A DNA stretch of 64,000 bases from Natrinema sp. HArc-T2 (GTDB lineage Archaea; Halobacteriota; Halobacteria; Halobacteriales; Natrialbaceae). Under the pieces are notes generated by a model. It made no database searches. It was not told where the DNA came from and saw nothing but the letters and a program-made list of their open reading frames with translations. Shown here in pieces: positions 43,333 through 53,463 of this stretch. The stretch's first letter is position 1. Each line of letters begins with the position of its first letter. The position numbers were made by a program, and so were the translations under genes. The stretch lies in the NCBI RefSeq assembly GCF_041821085.1, contig NZ_JBGUAZ010000003.1, positions 186,001-250,000 on the forward strand, read 5' to 3'.

Positions 43333-44772
43333 TCATCCGCGATAAATAGCCGTTTCAGCCTGCCGGATCACCTCGCGAACTGTCAGACCGCTCTCTCGAG
43401 CCACCTCCTTCGCGTCGTCGTACTCCGCACTCACGTCGTACATCTCTCCTGCCGAATCACTCGCGATTTTCACGGTCACGTCGTACTCGTTGCCGTCGAG
43501 CTCGAGCGTCACCGTCTCGAACTCCCGATTCGCGATCCATCGGTGGGTCGCCCCTGCATCACGCACACCCAATGTCCCGGTCTCCTCGGCCAGCGCTCGA
43601 GCAACCCGCTTTCGGTCTTCGGGTTTGCAGATGACCTTCACGAGGTGGCCGGGGCGAGACTTCTTCATGGTCGCAGGCATGATCGACACGTCTCGCGCGC
43701 CCGCGTCTGCGAGCGTCTCCTGGAGGCCGCCCAGCACTTCGGGCGTCGCGTCGTCGAGGTTGGTCTCGAGAACCGCGATATCGTCTTTGACGAGCCCGCC
43801 GCGGTCCTCGCCCGTGCCGACCAGCACTCGAAGCACGTTCGGGTGTGGATCGAGGTCATAGCCACCCGCGCCGTAGCCGGATTCCTCGAGCGAGAGCGTC
43901 GGCAGCGTTTCGATACCGTCGGCAATGTGGCCCAGAATCGCTGCACCGGTCGGCGTCAGCAGTTCGGCGTCGACCGGGCCACCGCGGAGCGACCAGTCGG
44001 AACGCTCGGCGATTTCGACGACCGCCGGCGCGGGAATGGGATACTCGCCGTGGCTCATCGACACCGTGCCGTCGCCGGTCGAAATCGGCGTGGTAACGAT
44101 TCGATCGGGCTCGAGATCGTGGACCAGCGCCGCGGCCCCGACGACATCCGCGATCGCGTCGTCGGCGCCGACCTCGTGGAAGTGAATCGACTCGAGATCC
44201 TCGCCATGGACGCCCGCCTCGGCTTCGCCGAGGAGTTCGAAGATCGCGAGCGCGTCGCGTTCGATCGCCGGCTCGAGGTCCATCTCGGTGACGATCTCGC
44301 AGACCTCGCGATAGCTGCGGTGGGGGCCGTGTCCTTCGGCGTGGACGCCGTCGTGGCTGTGGTCGTGGTCGTGGCTGTGATCGTGACTGTGGCCGTGGTC
44401 GTGCTCATGGCTATCGTCGTCGCCGTGATCGTGACTCGAGTCACCATGAGCGTGGTCGTGGTCCGCTTCCTCGTGGTCGTGGTCCGCTTCCTCGTGGTCG
44501 TGGTCCGCTTCCTCGTGGTCGTGGTCCGCTTCCTCGTGGTCGTGGTCCGCTTCCTCGTGGTCGTGGCCGTCGTGTAGGTCGTCGTCCGCCAGGAGCACGT
44601 CGACCGACGTCGCGGCGATGCCGCTTTTGTCGACGGTGTCGATCTCATATTCGACCTCGAGGGCGTCAGTCACGGACTCCAAGACAGCAGGATCGGCACC
44701 GGCGTCGAGGAGGGCGGCGAGGATCATATCACCGCTCGCACCCATCCGGCCATCGAAAGCGAGAACGCGCAT
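43333..44772 (-). CDS. larC: LarC-type nickel insertion protein with His-rich insert
   Basis: LarC inserts nickel into the pincer cofactor (pyridinium-3,5-bisthiocarboxylic acid mononucleotide) used by lactate racemase-type enzymes. The family start AFDGRMGASGDMILAALLDAG, HFHEVGADDAIADVVGAA, the TPTGAAIL turn and METNLDD-like VLETNLDDATPEVLG are present. Residues 68-147 form a His/Asp/Glu-rich insert with five EEADHDH repeats, likely a nickel store. The 479-residue length exceeds the usual 400 because of it. ATG 44772 is preferred with GGAG seven bases upstream; ATG 44778 is possible. larA, larB and larE are not in the window. Confidence 0.92.
   Translation of the reverse strand: MRVLAFDGRMGASGDMILAALLDAGADPAVLESVTDALEVEYEIDTVDKSGIAATSVDVLLADDDLHDGHDHEEADHDHEEADHDHEEADHDHEEADHDHEEADHDHAHGDSSHDHGDDDSHEHDHGHSHDHSHDHDHSHDGVHAEGHGPHRSYREVCEIVTEMDLEPAIERDALAIFELLGEAEAGVHGEDLESIHFHEVGADDAIADVVGAAALVHDLEPDRIVTTPISTGDGTVSMSHGEYPIPAPAVVEIAERSDWSLRGGPVDAELLTPTGAAILGHIADGIETLPTLSLEESGYGAGGYDLDPHPNVLRVLVGTGEDRGGLVKDDIAVLETNLDDATPEVLGGLQETLADAGARDVSIMPATMKKSRPGHLVKVICKPEDRKRVARALAEETGTLGVRDAGATHRWIANREFETVTLELDGNEYDVTVKIASDSAGEMYDVSAEYDDAKEVARESGLTVREVIRQAETAIYRG
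44461..44565. repeat. larC: Perfect 21-bp minisatellite, five copies, inside larC
   Basis: The unit GTCCGCTTCCTCGTGGTCGT plus G is repeated five times without change. On the minus strand it encodes EEADHDH. Identity at third codon positions indicates recent expansion or ongoing slippage. Confidence 0.92.
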
Positions 44773-44981
44773 GTTCATACTCCGGATGGGAAGCGAGAAA
44801 AAGCCATCTCTCCGGCCGGTCGGCACGCTGTCGGTAGGGCCAAAACCCACCGAGGCCGGTACATCTTTGTAGCGTCCGGTCCCAAGTATCTATGGTACAG
44901 ACTAGCACATAGATGTGGGGTAACACAAAACCTATCCGATCACGTGTCGGAGACATTAACATCGCCGTCCATCCCTAAACC

Positions 44982-47213
44982 ATGAACGAAGTCCAACTCG
45001 AGGTCGCGAAGGCGTACCCGAACGATTCGGGTCGTGGTATCGCCCGACTCGACCCGGACACGCTGTTACATTTGAAGCTCAGTCCGGGCGACATCATCGA
45101 AATCGAAGGTGCAGACACCACCGCCGCAAAGGTCTGGCGTGCAGACCGGCAGGACTGGAACACCGATACCGTCCGTATCGACGGGTTCACCCGCCAGAAC
45201 GCAGACGTCGGTATCGGCGAGCGCGTGACGATCCGCAAAGCCGAGGCAACGAAAGCCGACAAGCTGACCTTGGCCCCACCGGAGGAGGCGTCGGTCCAGT
45301 TCGGCTCCGACGCCGCCGGCATGGTCAAACGCCAGATCCTCAAGCGACCGGTCGTCGGTCGCGACATCGTCCCCGTCATGAGCTCGACGAACCACCCGTT
45401 CATGCGCTCGCCGGGGCAGGCGATCCCGCTGATCGCCGTCGAAACCGAACCCGAGGGCGTCGTCCTCATCACCGAGGACACCGACGTCGAACTCCGCGAG
45501 GAACCCATTTCGGGCTTCGAGAAGACCGGCGGCGGGATCACCTACGAGGACATCGGTGGCCTGCAAAACGAGATCCAGCGGGTCCGGGAGATGGTCGAAC
45601 TCCCGATGAAACACCCGCAGATCTTCAAGAAGCTCGGCATCGAGCCGCCACAGGGTGTCCTTCTGCATGGCCCGCCGGGGACCGGGAAGACCCTGCTCGC
45701 GAAAGCCGTCGCCAACGAGACCTCCGCCAGTTTCTTCTCTATCGCCGGGCCGGAGATCATCTCGAAATACTACGGCGAGTCCGAACAGCAGTTACGCGAA
45801 ATCTTCGAGGACGCGACCGAGGAGTCGCCCTCGATCATCTTCATCGACGAACTCGACTCCATCGCGCCCAAGCGCGAAGATGTCACCGGTGAGGTCGAAC
45901 GCCGCGTCGTCGCCCAGCTGCTGACGATGATGGACGGCCTCGAGTCACGCGGCCAGGTGATCGTCATCGCGGCGACCAACCGCGTCGACAGCGTCGACCC
46001 TGCCCTGCGCCGGCCGGGTCGCTTCGACCGCGAGATCGAGATCGGCGTCCCCGACGAGACGGGCCGTGAGGAGATCCTCCAGATCCACACCCGCGGCATG
46101 CCGCTGTCGGATGACGTCAGCCTCGGGCATCTGGCCGACGAGACCCACGGCTTCGTCGGAGCCGACATCGAGAGCCTGACCAAGGAAGCCGCGATGAAAG
46201 CACTGCGGCGCTACTTACCGGAGATCGATCTCGACGAGGAGGACATCCCGCCGAGCCTGATCGACCGGATGATCGTCAAACGCGAGGACTTCCGCGGCGC
46301 GTTGAACGAGGTCGAACCCTCGGCGATGCGGGAAGTGCTGGTCGAACTCCCGAAGATCTCCTGGGACGACGTGGGTGGCCTCCACGACGCCAAAGATCAG
46401 GTCAAAGAGTCCGTCGAGTGGCCGCTCTCGACGCCCGAGCGGTTCGACCGGCTGGGCGTCGATCCGCCGGCCGGCGTCTTGCTCTACGGCCCGCCGGGGA
46501 CTGGCAAGACGCTAATGGCCAAGGCAGTCGCCAACGAGACCAACGCGAACTTCATCTCGGTGCGTGGCCCGCAACTGCTCAGCAAGTGGGTCGGCGAATC
46601 GGAGAAGGCCATCCGCCAGACCTTCCGCAAGGCCCGACAGGTCTCGCCGACGGTCATCTTCTTCGACGAGCTGGACGCGCTCGCTCCAGGTCGGGGCGGT
46701 GAGACCGGCTCGAACGTCTCCGAGCGCGTCGTCAACCAGCTGCTGACCGAACTCGACGGACTCGAGGAGATGGGCAACGTCATGGTTATCGGCGCGACCA
46801 ACCGGCCGGACATGATCGACCCCGCACTGCTGCGCTCGGGGCGGTTCGATCGGCTGGTCATGATCGGTCAACCCGACGTCGACGGCCGTGAGCGCATCCT
46901 CGAAATCCACACCGAGGACACGCCGCTGGCCGCCGACGTCACGCTGCGCGAGATCGCCGAGATCACGGACGGCTACGTCGGCAGCGACCTCGAGTCGATC
47001 GCCCGCGAAGCGGCCATCGAGGCCCTGCGTGAGGACGAGGAGGCCGACATCGTCGAGATGCGCCACTTCCGGCAGGCCATGGAGAACGTCCGGCCGACGA
47101 TCACCGACGAGATTCTCGAGTACTACGAGCAGATCGAAGAAGAGTTCCGCGGCGGCACGACCGGCGGCCCCGACCCAACTGGTCGTCGCGGCAGCCGAAT
47201 CGGCTTCCAGTAA
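44982..47213 (+). CDS. cdcH: CDC48/VAT-type AAA+ ATPase
   Basis: A 743-residue unfoldase that extracts or unfolds proteins, often for the proteasome. The N-domain (about residues 1-180) is a double-psi barrel plus CDC48 domain 2 ([30 protein letters not shown]). Two AAA modules follow, each with Walker A GPPGTGKT, Walker B ([14 protein letters not shown] and [14 protein letters not shown]) and second region of homology. The C-terminal tail is Gly/Arg-rich rather than the hydrophobic-tyrosine tail of eukaryotic proteins. A TATA-like CATTAAC lies 25 bp before ATG 44982. A diverged paralogue is encoded convergently next to it. Confidence 0.95.
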   Translation: MNEVQLEVAKAYPNDSGRGIARLDPDTLLHLKLSPGDIIEIEGADTTAAKVWRADRQDWNTDTVRIDGFTRQNADVGIGERVTIRKAEATKADKLTLAPPEEASVQFGSDAAGMVKRQILKRPVVGRDIVPVMSSTNHPFMRSPGQAIPLIAVETEPEGVVLITEDTDVELREEPISGFEKTGGGITYEDIGGLQNEIQRVREMVELPMKHPQIFKKLGIEPPQGVLLHGPPGTGKTLLAKAVANETSASFFSIAGPEIISKYYGESEQQLREIFEDATEESPSIIFIDELDSIAPKREDVTGEVERRVVAQLLTMMDGLESRGQVIVIAATNRVDSVDPALRRPGRFDREIEIGVPDETGREEILQIHTRGMPLSDDVSLGHLADETHGFVGADIESLTKEAAMKALRRYLPEIDLDEEDIPPSLIDRMIVKREDFRGALNEVEPSAMREVLVELPKISWDDVGGLHDAKDQVKESVEWPLSTPERFDRLGVDPPAGVLLYGPPGTGKTLMAKAVANETNANFISVRGPQLLSKWVGESEKAIRQTFRKARQVSPTVIFFDELDALAPGRGGETGSNVSERVVNQLLTELDGLEEMGNVMVIGATNRPDMIDPALLRSGRFDRLVMIGQPDVDGRERILEIHTEDTPLAADVTLREIAEITDGYVGSDLESIAREAAIEALREDEEADIVEMRHFRQAMENVRPTITDEILEYYEQIEEEFRGGTTGGPDPTGRRGSRIGFQ

Positions 47214-47282
47214 CCGCCGTTCTTTCGGCCTGCAATTTCTGTTTTCGCGCCCGACTGCGATGACGGCGTTGGCGTTGCGTTC

Positions 47283-49514
47283 CTACTGGCGCTCGGTCGA
47301 CTCCCGAGCAGCATCGAAGTGACGGCGCTCGATGCGGACCGTCGATGCCTTCTCGTTTGCTGTCGCTGGATCGTGCTCGCTTGCGACCTCGCGGATCGCG
47401 CGCATCGAAGCGTCTCTGACCAGTGCCTCGAGGTCGGCGCCGGTATAGCCCTCGAGATCGCCTGCGAGGGCCGCGATATCGACGTCGTCGGCGAGGGGTT
47501 TGCCACGAGTGTGGACGGTAAGGATCTGCTCGCGCGCTTCCAGGTCGGGTTCGCCGACGAAGACATGTGTGTCGAGCCGTCCGGGCCGGAGCAGCGCCGG
47601 ATCGATCTGGTCTTTACGATTAGTCGCGGCCAGCACGACGAGATTCGGGTTTTCACGCATGCCGTCGAGTTCGGTCAGCAATTGTGAGACGACGCGCTCG
47701 GTGACTTCGTGGCCCTCGCCGCGAGCAGCCGTGATCGCGTCGATCTCGTCGAAGAAGACGATCGACGGGGCCGCTTGGCGGGCGCGCTCGAACACCTTGC
47801 GGATCGCCTTCTCGCTCTCGCCGACGTAGCGGTCGATGATCTCGGGGCCGTCGACACGGACGAAGTTGACGTCGGTTTCACCTGCTAACGCGCGCGCGAG
47901 CAGCGTCTTCCCAGTGCCCGGTGGGCCATGCAGTAAGACGCCAGAGGGCGGGTCGGTGTTTGTCTCCTCGAAGAGGCGGTCGTAGGTCAGCGGCCACTCG
48001 ACGGATTCTCGAAGGGTCCGCTTTGCGTCCTCGAGCCCGCCGACGTCCGAAAAGTCCGTCGTCGGCGATTCGGCGACGTACTCGCGCATTGCCGAGGGTT
48101 CGACAGAGGCCAGCGCCGCGTCGAAGTGGGCTTTCTGGACTGTCGGGTTCCGATTCCACTCGCGGCGCTCGTCGTCGGCTGCCGGTCGATCGCGGATGGC
48201 GGCCATCGCGGCCTCGCTCGCGACGGCGTCGAGATCGGCGCCGACGAAGCCGTGGGTCCGGCGTGCGATCGCGTCGATGTCGACCTCCTTGGCGAGTGGC
48301 ATCCCGCGGGTGTGAACCTCGAGGATTTCTCGACGGCCCGTCTCGTCGGGGACGCCGATCCCGATCTCGCGGTCGAAGCGCCCGCCACGCCGGAGCGCGG
48401 GGTCGATGGCGTCGACGCGGTTGGTCGCGCCGATAACGATGACTTCGCCGCGAGCGTCGAGCCCGTCCATCAGCGTCAGCAACTGGCCGACGATGCGGTT
48501 TTCGGCGTCGCTCTCGTCGTCGCGCGTGCCGGCGATCGAGTCGATCTCGTCGAAAAAGATGATCGTCGGTGCCTCCTCGCGGGCACGCTCGAAGGTTCGC
48601 CGGAGCTGTTCTTCCGACTCGCCTTTGTACTTCGACATGATCTCCGGGCCCGAGATCGTCTCGAAGCGGGCGTCGACCTCGTTGGCCACCGCGCGGGCGA
48701 TCAACGTCTTGCCCGTGCCCGGCGGGCCGTGCAGCAAGACGCCCGAGGGCGGCTCGACGCCGAGTCGTCTGAACAGTTCGGGCTCCGACAGCGGGAGCTC
48801 GATCACCTCGCGGACTAACTCGAGTTCCTCGTCTAAGCCGCCGATGTCCTCGTAGGTAACGCCGGAACTCGTAGGCTGCTCATCGGTGCCGGCGTCGGGT
48901 GCAGTCGCTGTCTCCGATCCCGTCGCGTCGCTCGCGTCGGGGCGACGGCTGGCAGTCCCCGATTCACGCTCCCCCGAGTCAGTAGTGGGCGCGCTCGAGT
49001 CGGTACCGACGATCCGGACCGTCGTCTCCCGCGTGATCCGCACGTCGCCGTCCGGATCGGTGTCAGTTACCTTGAACGGCTGTTGATCGATACCCTCGAT
49101 TCGGACCTGCTCGCCGGCACGAACCGGTCGGTTGCGGAGTTTTTCCGCTGCACCGGTTTCAGCGGCTCGCTGCTGATTCTCGGCGAGTCCCGGCGGCGCG
49201 ATCAGCGTGACGCGGTCGGCGTCGGTGATCGTCGATTTGTCCTTCGCTCGGACGGTGACGGTGTCACCGACGTGAACGCCGGCGTTGGCTCTGGTATCCC
49301 CATCTATCTGGACGGCGTCGTCCGGAACGGACGGGTCTGCGGGCCACATCTTGGCAACCGTCGTTGACTCGCCGTCGATGACGACGGCGTCGCCGCTCAG
49401 GATACCGAGCTGTCGCCGCACCGGTTCGGGAATCCGTGCGACACCTCGGCCTGCGTCCCCCTTCTCGGCGGCGCGTACCGACAGCGTCACGCCGTCTCCC
49501 TCCGACGAACTCAT
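47283..49514 (-). CDS. Second CDC48-type AAA+ ATPase
   Basis: This 743-residue paralogue shares the N-domain, two AAA modules ([17 protein letters not shown] and [17 protein letters not shown]) and SRH arginines with the neighbour, but is more diverged. It has a Ser/Thr/Asp-rich insert of about 50 residues (near 170-220) between N-domain and first AAA module. Walker B segments [14 protein letters not shown] and [14 protein letters not shown] are intact, so both rings should hydrolyse ATP. It starts at ATG 49514. The genes converge with only 69 bp between stops, which suggests tandem-inverted duplication or a long-standing pair. Confidence 0.94.
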   Translation of the reverse strand: MSSSEGDGVTLSVRAAEKGDAGRGVARIPEPVRRQLGILSGDAVVIDGESTTVAKMWPADPSVPDDAVQIDGDTRANAGVHVGDTVTVRAKDKSTITDADRVTLIAPPGLAENQQRAAETGAAEKLRNRPVRAGEQVRIEGIDQQPFKVTDTDPDGDVRITRETTVRIVGTDSSAPTTDSGERESGTASRRPDASDATGSETATAPDAGTDEQPTSSGVTYEDIGGLDEELELVREVIELPLSEPELFRRLGVEPPSGVLLHGPPGTGKTLIARAVANEVDARFETISGPEIMSKYKGESEEQLRRTFERAREEAPTIIFFDEIDSIAGTRDDESDAENRIVGQLLTLMDGLDARGEVIVIGATNRVDAIDPALRRGGRFDREIGIGVPDETGRREILEVHTRGMPLAKEVDIDAIARRTHGFVGADLDAVASEAAMAAIRDRPAADDERREWNRNPTVQKAHFDAALASVEPSAMREYVAESPTTDFSDVGGLEDAKRTLRESVEWPLTYDRLFEETNTDPPSGVLLHGPPGTGKTLLARALAGETDVNFVRVDGPEIIDRYVGESEKAIRKVFERARQAAPSIVFFDEIDAITAARGEGHEVTERVVSQLLTELDGMRENPNLVVLAATNRKDQIDPALLRPGRLDTHVFVGEPDLEAREQILTVHTRGKPLADDVDIAALAGDLEGYTGADLEALVRDASMRAIREVASEHDPATANEKASTVRIERRHFDAARESTERQ

Positions 49515-49654
49515 AGTCGTTCCTTTCGGGCCAGCCACCTTGAGAATTGTCCCCGCGGGCGTCGTGAGACGCCACCAGACACGGGATTCTCGAGGCCCAT
49601 TCGGTCAAGACAACTGAAAAAACGCCTTTTGTTGTTCGTCTCCCATGAGAACGT

Positions 49655-49789
49655 ATGGTCGTCCAGACAGAACGCGACGACACGACCTGGTACGAGTGTG
49701 AGACCTGCGGGCTCCTTTTCGACGAGCAGTCGGATGCAACGGACCACGAACGGATGTGTGACGACAGCGACCCATCCTACATTCAGTAG
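49655..49789 (+). CDS. Zinc-finger microprotein (44 residues)
   Basis: ATG 49655 opens a 44-residue frame with TWYECETCGLLFDEQSDATD followed by HERMC. The spacing C-x2-C-x13-H-x3-C is a classical-like zinc finger. The gene is divergent from the second AAA ATPase and ends at TAG 49789. Codon use is that of real haloarchaeal genes. Function unknown; a DNA- or protein-binding adaptor is possible. Confidence 0.78.
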   Translation: MVVQTERDDTTWYECETCGLLFDEQSDATDHERMCDDSDPSYIQ

Positions 49790-49813
49790 GACAGCCGCTA
49801 GATCCGAAATCGG

Positions 49814-50059
49814 TTACTCGAGGCGGTCGCGATGCTCGGCCGCGAGCTCGCGTGCCTGCTCCATCGTGTGGGTATCCGTCCACCGGACGCGTTCGCCATC
49901 GCCGTAGGCGAGCGCAGACTTGAGTTCGTCCCGGAGGACGCCGTGGTCGATCGCTAGCACCGTTCCCGACGCGTCGCCCAGTTCGTAGACGCCGGGCCGA
50001 TCCGGGGAAGCGGCGACCGTCTCGCGGGTAAGGTCACGCCAGGGTTTCTGTAAGGGCAT
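49814..50059 (-). CDS. Small protein resembling the GIY-YIG strand motif
   Basis: An 81-residue protein. RPGVYELGDASGTVLAIDHG followed by a helix (VLRDELKSALAYG) is reminiscent of the GIY-YIG nuclease opening (GVY...G-x-vlyiG...LR-x-RL), but the catalytic Arg and Glu pattern is not clearly present. It overlaps the DUF5796 gene stop (TGATG), so it is the second gene of a two-gene operon. I do not know its function; it may be an inactive GIY-YIG-like fold. Confidence 0.7.
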   Translation of the reverse strand: MPLQKPWRDLTRETVAASPDRPGVYELGDASGTVLAIDHGVLRDELKSALAYGDGERVRWTDTHTMEQARELAAEHRDRLE

Positions 50060-50490
50060 CAGTCGGTGTTCTCGACGAGTTCGTAGGCGTGTTCGCTCAT
50101 CTCGTCTTCGGCAAAGACGAAGACGCGCCCGTCGACGGCCGAGAGGTCGGCATCGACGCGGACCGAGTAGGCCTCCGTCGCGACGCGTACGCCCGGGAAC
50201 AGTTCCTCCTCGTCGTCGCGGTCGAGCATCACGCGGCCGACGCCGGTCGACTCGAGGATGTCGTCGTGGGTGTTCCGATCGTTGACGTAGGTCATGACAC
50301 CCTCGACGCCGTCGGGGTCAGTGACGAGGACGTGTACCTCCTTGCCCGGCGGGGTCGTCAGCGGGCCCTCGACTGGTTTGGGCGGTCCGTGGTAGAACAC
50401 CTCGCGGCCATCGAGATACTGGACGACGATACCGCCGTCGACGAGATCGACGCCGATCGTGCTGGGGGCGACGTCGTTTCGCGCGCTCAT
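50059..50490 (-). CDS. DUF5796-like haloarchaeal protein
   Basis: A 143-residue soluble protein starting at ATG 50490 (MSARNDVAPSTIGVDLVDGG). The conserved core is VVQYLDGREVFYHGPPKPV and an LTTPPGKEVHVLVTDP stretch. I recall this as DUF5796, found across haloarchaea, with no known function. A much longer open frame upstream overlaps the shikimate kinase gene on the other strand and is not used. It is cotranscribed with the following small gene by stop-start overlap. Confidence 0.82.
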   Translation of the reverse strand: MSARNDVAPSTIGVDLVDGGIVVQYLDGREVFYHGPPKPVEGPLTTPPGKEVHVLVTDPDGVEGVMTYVNDRNTHDDILESTGVGRVMLDRDDEEELFPGVRVATEAYSVRVDADLSAVDGRVFVFAEDEMSEHAYELVENTD

Positions 50491-50625
50491 GACCACACGT
50501 TCGATTGGATCGGGCAAAAGGCGTGCGTTCTGAGGGCCATCGAGCGTGTCGAGAACCGACGCCCTCCGTGTCGACGTATCACGAGGATCGTCAGCCGTAA
50601 GTATTCGGTCTGAGAGTGTCCGGGT

Positions 50626-51498
50626 ATGGATGGCCGTGCTGTCGCCCCCGCTGCCGGGACGGTACTCAACGCGCTCGCGACCGGGACCGGCTCGGCGTTC
50701 GCGATCGACCTCGAGACGACGGCGACCGTCGATCTCACTGATGACGGCGAAATCGTCGGCGAGATCGCCGGTCAGCCCGACGCCGACACGGGGCTTATCG
50801 AGTGCTGTGCCGAACTGACGATCGCGGAGTACGCCGACGCGGCGGGACTCGACGAATCGGATGTGGGCGCGCGCGTCCGCACCGAAAGCGAGGTGCCGAT
50901 GGCAGCCGGCCTCAAAAGTTCCAGCGCCGCAGCCAACGCGACGGTTCTCGCGACCCTCGACGCCCTCGAAGTCGCAGACGCGGTCGACCGGATCGAGGCC
51001 TGTCGGCTCGGAGTTCGAGCGGCCCGCGACGCCGGCGTGACCGCGACGGGCGCGTTCGACGACGCCAGCGCGAGCATGCTCGGCGGCGTGACCGTCACCG
51101 ACAACACAAGCGACGCGCTGCTCGCCCGCGAGGAAGTCGACTGGCACGCGCTGGTCTATACGCCACCGGAACAGGCCTACAGCGCCGACGCCGACGTCTC
51201 GGCCTGTAAGCGCATTGCTCCCATGGCCGAACTCGTCGAAGAACTCGCACTCGACGGTCGCTACGGCGAGGCCATGACCGTCAACGGGTTTGCCTTCTCG
51301 GCTGCCCTCGAGTTCTCCACGGGTCCGATGATCGACGCCATGCCCGACGTTGACGGCGTCTCGCTGTCCGGCACCGGCCCCAGCTACGTCGCCGTCGGCG
51401 ATCGGGACTCGCTCGAGGCCGTGCGAGAGCGATGGGACGACCGCGACGGAACGACACGATTACTGCAGACGCGAACCGACGGAACACGAACACGATGA
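50626..51498 (+). CDS. aroK: Shikimate kinase, archaeal GHMP type
   Basis: This enzyme phosphorylates shikimate in aromatic amino-acid synthesis. Archaea use a GHMP-kinase fold unrelated to bacterial AroK. The ATP-binding motif is PMAAGLKSSSAAANA at about residues 88-102, with the substrate-side DASASMLGGVTVTDN segment and the C-terminal SGTGPSYVAVGD motif. At 290 residues it is of normal length. The stop overlaps the chorismate mutase ATG (ATGA), so the two genes form an operon for chorismate formation and use; the trp operon in this window drains the same pool. Confidence 0.93.
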   Translation: MDGRAVAPAAGTVLNALATGTGSAFAIDLETTATVDLTDDGEIVGEIAGQPDADTGLIECCAELTIAEYADAAGLDESDVGARVRTESEVPMAAGLKSSSAAANATVLATLDALEVADAVDRIEACRLGVRAARDAGVTATGAFDDASASMLGGVTVTDNTSDALLAREEVDWHALVYTPPEQAYSADADVSACKRIAPMAELVEELALDGRYGEAMTVNGFAFSAALEFSTGPMIDAMPDVDGVSLSGTGPSYVAVGDRDSLEAVRERWDDRDGTTRLLQTRTDGTRTR

Positions 51499-51830
51499 CT
51501 CGAGAGCCAACAGACACGGCGACGGACGGTGGAATCGACGAGGAAACACTGACACCTGAGGAGATGAGCCTCGACGAACTGCGCGAGGAGATCCGGACGA
51601 TCGACCAGGAGATCGTCGAACTGATCGCCCAGCGAACCTACGTCGCGGACACGATCGCCGCGGTCAAGGACGAACAGGGGTTGCCGACGACCGACGAAAC
51701 GCAGGAACAGCAGGTCATGGAACGCGCAGGAGACAACGCCGAACAGTTCGACGTCGACGCGAATCTCGTCAAGGCGATTTTCCGGTTGCTGATCGAGTTG
51801 AACAAGGTCGAGCAGCGAGAATCACGCTAA
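51495..51830 (+). CDS. Chorismate mutase, AroQ type
   Basis: A 111-residue helical protein that converts chorismate to prephenate for Phe and Tyr synthesis. After an acidic 25-residue lead, SLDELREEIRTIDQEIVELI opens the first helix, and RTYVADTIAAVKDEQGLP and the Q...VMERAGDNA segment supply the Arg/Lys/Glu residues of AroQ enzymes. The length fits a monofunctional enzyme. It starts at ATG 51495, overlapping the shikimate kinase stop. Chorismate is also the TrpE substrate. Confidence 0.93.
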   Translation: MTREPTDTATDGGIDEETLTPEEMSLDELREEIRTIDQEIVELIAQRTYVADTIAAVKDEQGLPTTDETQEQQVMERAGDNAEQFDVDANLVKAIFRLLIELNKVEQRESR

Positions 51831-51840
51831 GCCTTACTCT

Positions 51841-51957
51841 ATCAGATTTGAATCGTAGTAAGACACACCGCTGACAAGCCTTTGAACCCCATCCTGAGGC
51901 TTATAATTAGTAATTAAAAGGGTACTGTTAATAGTAATACCATATAAATCTGGAAAG
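51841..51957. repeat. AT-rich segment with short terminal inverted repeat
   Basis: The gap after chorismate mutase is AT-rich. CAGATTT near 51846 and AAATCTG near 51948 face each other about 100 bp apart and might be ends of a small decayed element. Only seven bases match perfectly, so chance is possible. Confidence 0.25.
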
Positions 51958-52020
51958 GCTCAAACTCCGGGGGGCAGCCTATTTCCTCTGTAGAATGGGG
52001 ACACCGACCGCCGAAATCCC

Positions 52021-53337
52021 TCAGTCGTCAGCCGCAGCCGCTTTGGCTTCCTCGGCGCTCGAGCCGGCACGCTCCAGCTCCTCGAGATACTCGTCGGCAT
52101 CCAATGCGGCTTTCGAGCCCATGCCAGCGGCAGTGACGGCCTGCTGGTAGTGGAAGTCGACGACGTCGCCGGCACCGAAGAGGCCGGCGACGTCGGTTTC
52201 GGTCTGACCGCCGCCGTCGCCGCCGGTGGTCTCGAGGTAGCCCTCGTCGTCCAGTTGGACGCCGGTGTTCTCGAGGTAGTCGGTGTTGGGGGTGTGACCG
52301 ATCGCGTAGAAGACCGCGCCGACGTCGAAGTCGAACTCCTCGGTTTCGGGGTCCTCGAGGCGGTCGGTGGGGTGGCCGGCGTCGTTTTCGACGAGGGTAA
52401 CGTGGTCGACGCCGTCTTCTTGGGTGCCGTGGATCTCGATCAGTTCGGTGTTTTTCAAGAGCTCGATCTCGCCTTCTTCGACCTTTTCGTGGACGCGGTC
52501 GACCCAGTAGTCCTCCGCGCGGAACTCCTCGCGGCGGTGGGCGATGTAGACGGTGTCGGCGAACTTCGTGAGGAAGGTCGCTTCCTCCATGGCGGCGTCG
52601 CCACCGCCGACGACGAGCATGTCCTCATCGCGGAAGAACGCGCCGTCACAGGTCGCACACGTCGAGAGACCGTAGCCCATGAGTTCGTCTTCGCCGGGAA
52701 CCCCGAGCGTCCGAGCGCTCGCACCGGAGGCGGCGATGACTGCATCAGCGGTGTAGACGTCGCCGGTTCTGAGTTCGACGCGGAAGGGTCGGCTCGAGTC
52801 GTCAACTGATTCGATGATCCCGTTTTTGAGGTCGGCACCGAACTGCGTGGCCTGCTCTTTCATCCGGTTGACGAGCTCGGGGCCGCCGATGCCCTCGGGG
52901 AAGCCGGGGTAGTTGGCGACGTCGGTGGTCAGCGTCAGCTGGCCGCCGGGTTCGTCGCCCTCGATGACCAGCGGCTCGTTGTTCGCACGCCCGGCGTAGA
53001 TCGCCGCGGTCAGGCCAGCGATGCCGGTCCCAGCGATGATCAGTGGGCGGTGTTCGACGATTTCGTCGTTGGAAATCCCGAGCAATTCGTCGAGTTCGCC
53101 GGTCTCGTCAAGTTCGTGTGTGTCGTCCCAGCCACCGACGTGTTCGTCGTCGATGAATACTTGGGGTGCGGTCTTACGGTCGTTTGCGCGCTCGACCATC
53201 TCGTCGAAGCGCTCCTCGTCGTCGGAGACGTCGTACGCCTCGTAGTCGACGCCCTTGCTCTCGAAGAGATCCTTGGCTCGCTCGCAGTGTGTACAGCTGC
53301 CTTTAGTATAGATCTCGACGCGTGGCTGATCGGTCAT
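52021..53337 (-). CDS. Glutaredoxin-thioredoxin reductase fusion
   Basis: The first 85 residues are a glutaredoxin domain with active site C-T-H-C at 15-18 (KGSCTHCERA) and the TAPQVFIDDEHVGG cis-proline segment. Residues from about 96 are a low-molecular-weight thioredoxin reductase: FAD motif IIAGTGIAGLTAAIYAG, redox pair in STCATCDGAFF, NAD(P)H motif VVGGGDAAMEE and FAD-binding GLFGAGDV. The fusion would let one polypeptide pass reducing equivalents to a glutaredoxin-like partner. Haloarchaea use gamma-glutamylcysteine rather than glutathione, so the true acceptor is open. The 438 residues end in an Ala/Glu helix. Confidence 0.92.
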   Translation of the reverse strand: MTDQPRVEIYTKGSCTHCERAKDLFESKGVDYEAYDVSDDEERFDEMVERANDRKTAPQVFIDDEHVGGWDDTHELDETGELDELLGISNDEIVEHRPLIIAGTGIAGLTAAIYAGRANNEPLVIEGDEPGGQLTLTTDVANYPGFPEGIGGPELVNRMKEQATQFGADLKNGIIESVDDSSRPFRVELRTGDVYTADAVIAASGASARTLGVPGEDELMGYGLSTCATCDGAFFRDEDMLVVGGGDAAMEEATFLTKFADTVYIAHRREEFRAEDYWVDRVHEKVEEGEIELLKNTELIEIHGTQEDGVDHVTLVENDAGHPTDRLEDPETEEFDFDVGAVFYAIGHTPNTDYLENTGVQLDDEGYLETTGGDGGGQTETDVAGLFGAGDVVDFHYQQAVTAAGMGSKAALDADEYLEELERAGSSAEEAKAAAADD

Positions 53338-53463
53338 ATTGCAGGTGTTGGGCCAGAGAGCCTAAACCGCTTGTGCTCGCAGCAACGACACCCCCTTGCT
53401 GTGACGGTACTACCGTGCTGTCAGCTAGCGTCGTTCTGTCGCCGGTGGGAAAACCGTGGCCGA

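Noticed and set aside
44461-44565. CRISPR-like direct repeats
   Set aside because: Units are contiguous without spacers and encode His-rich peptide inside larC.
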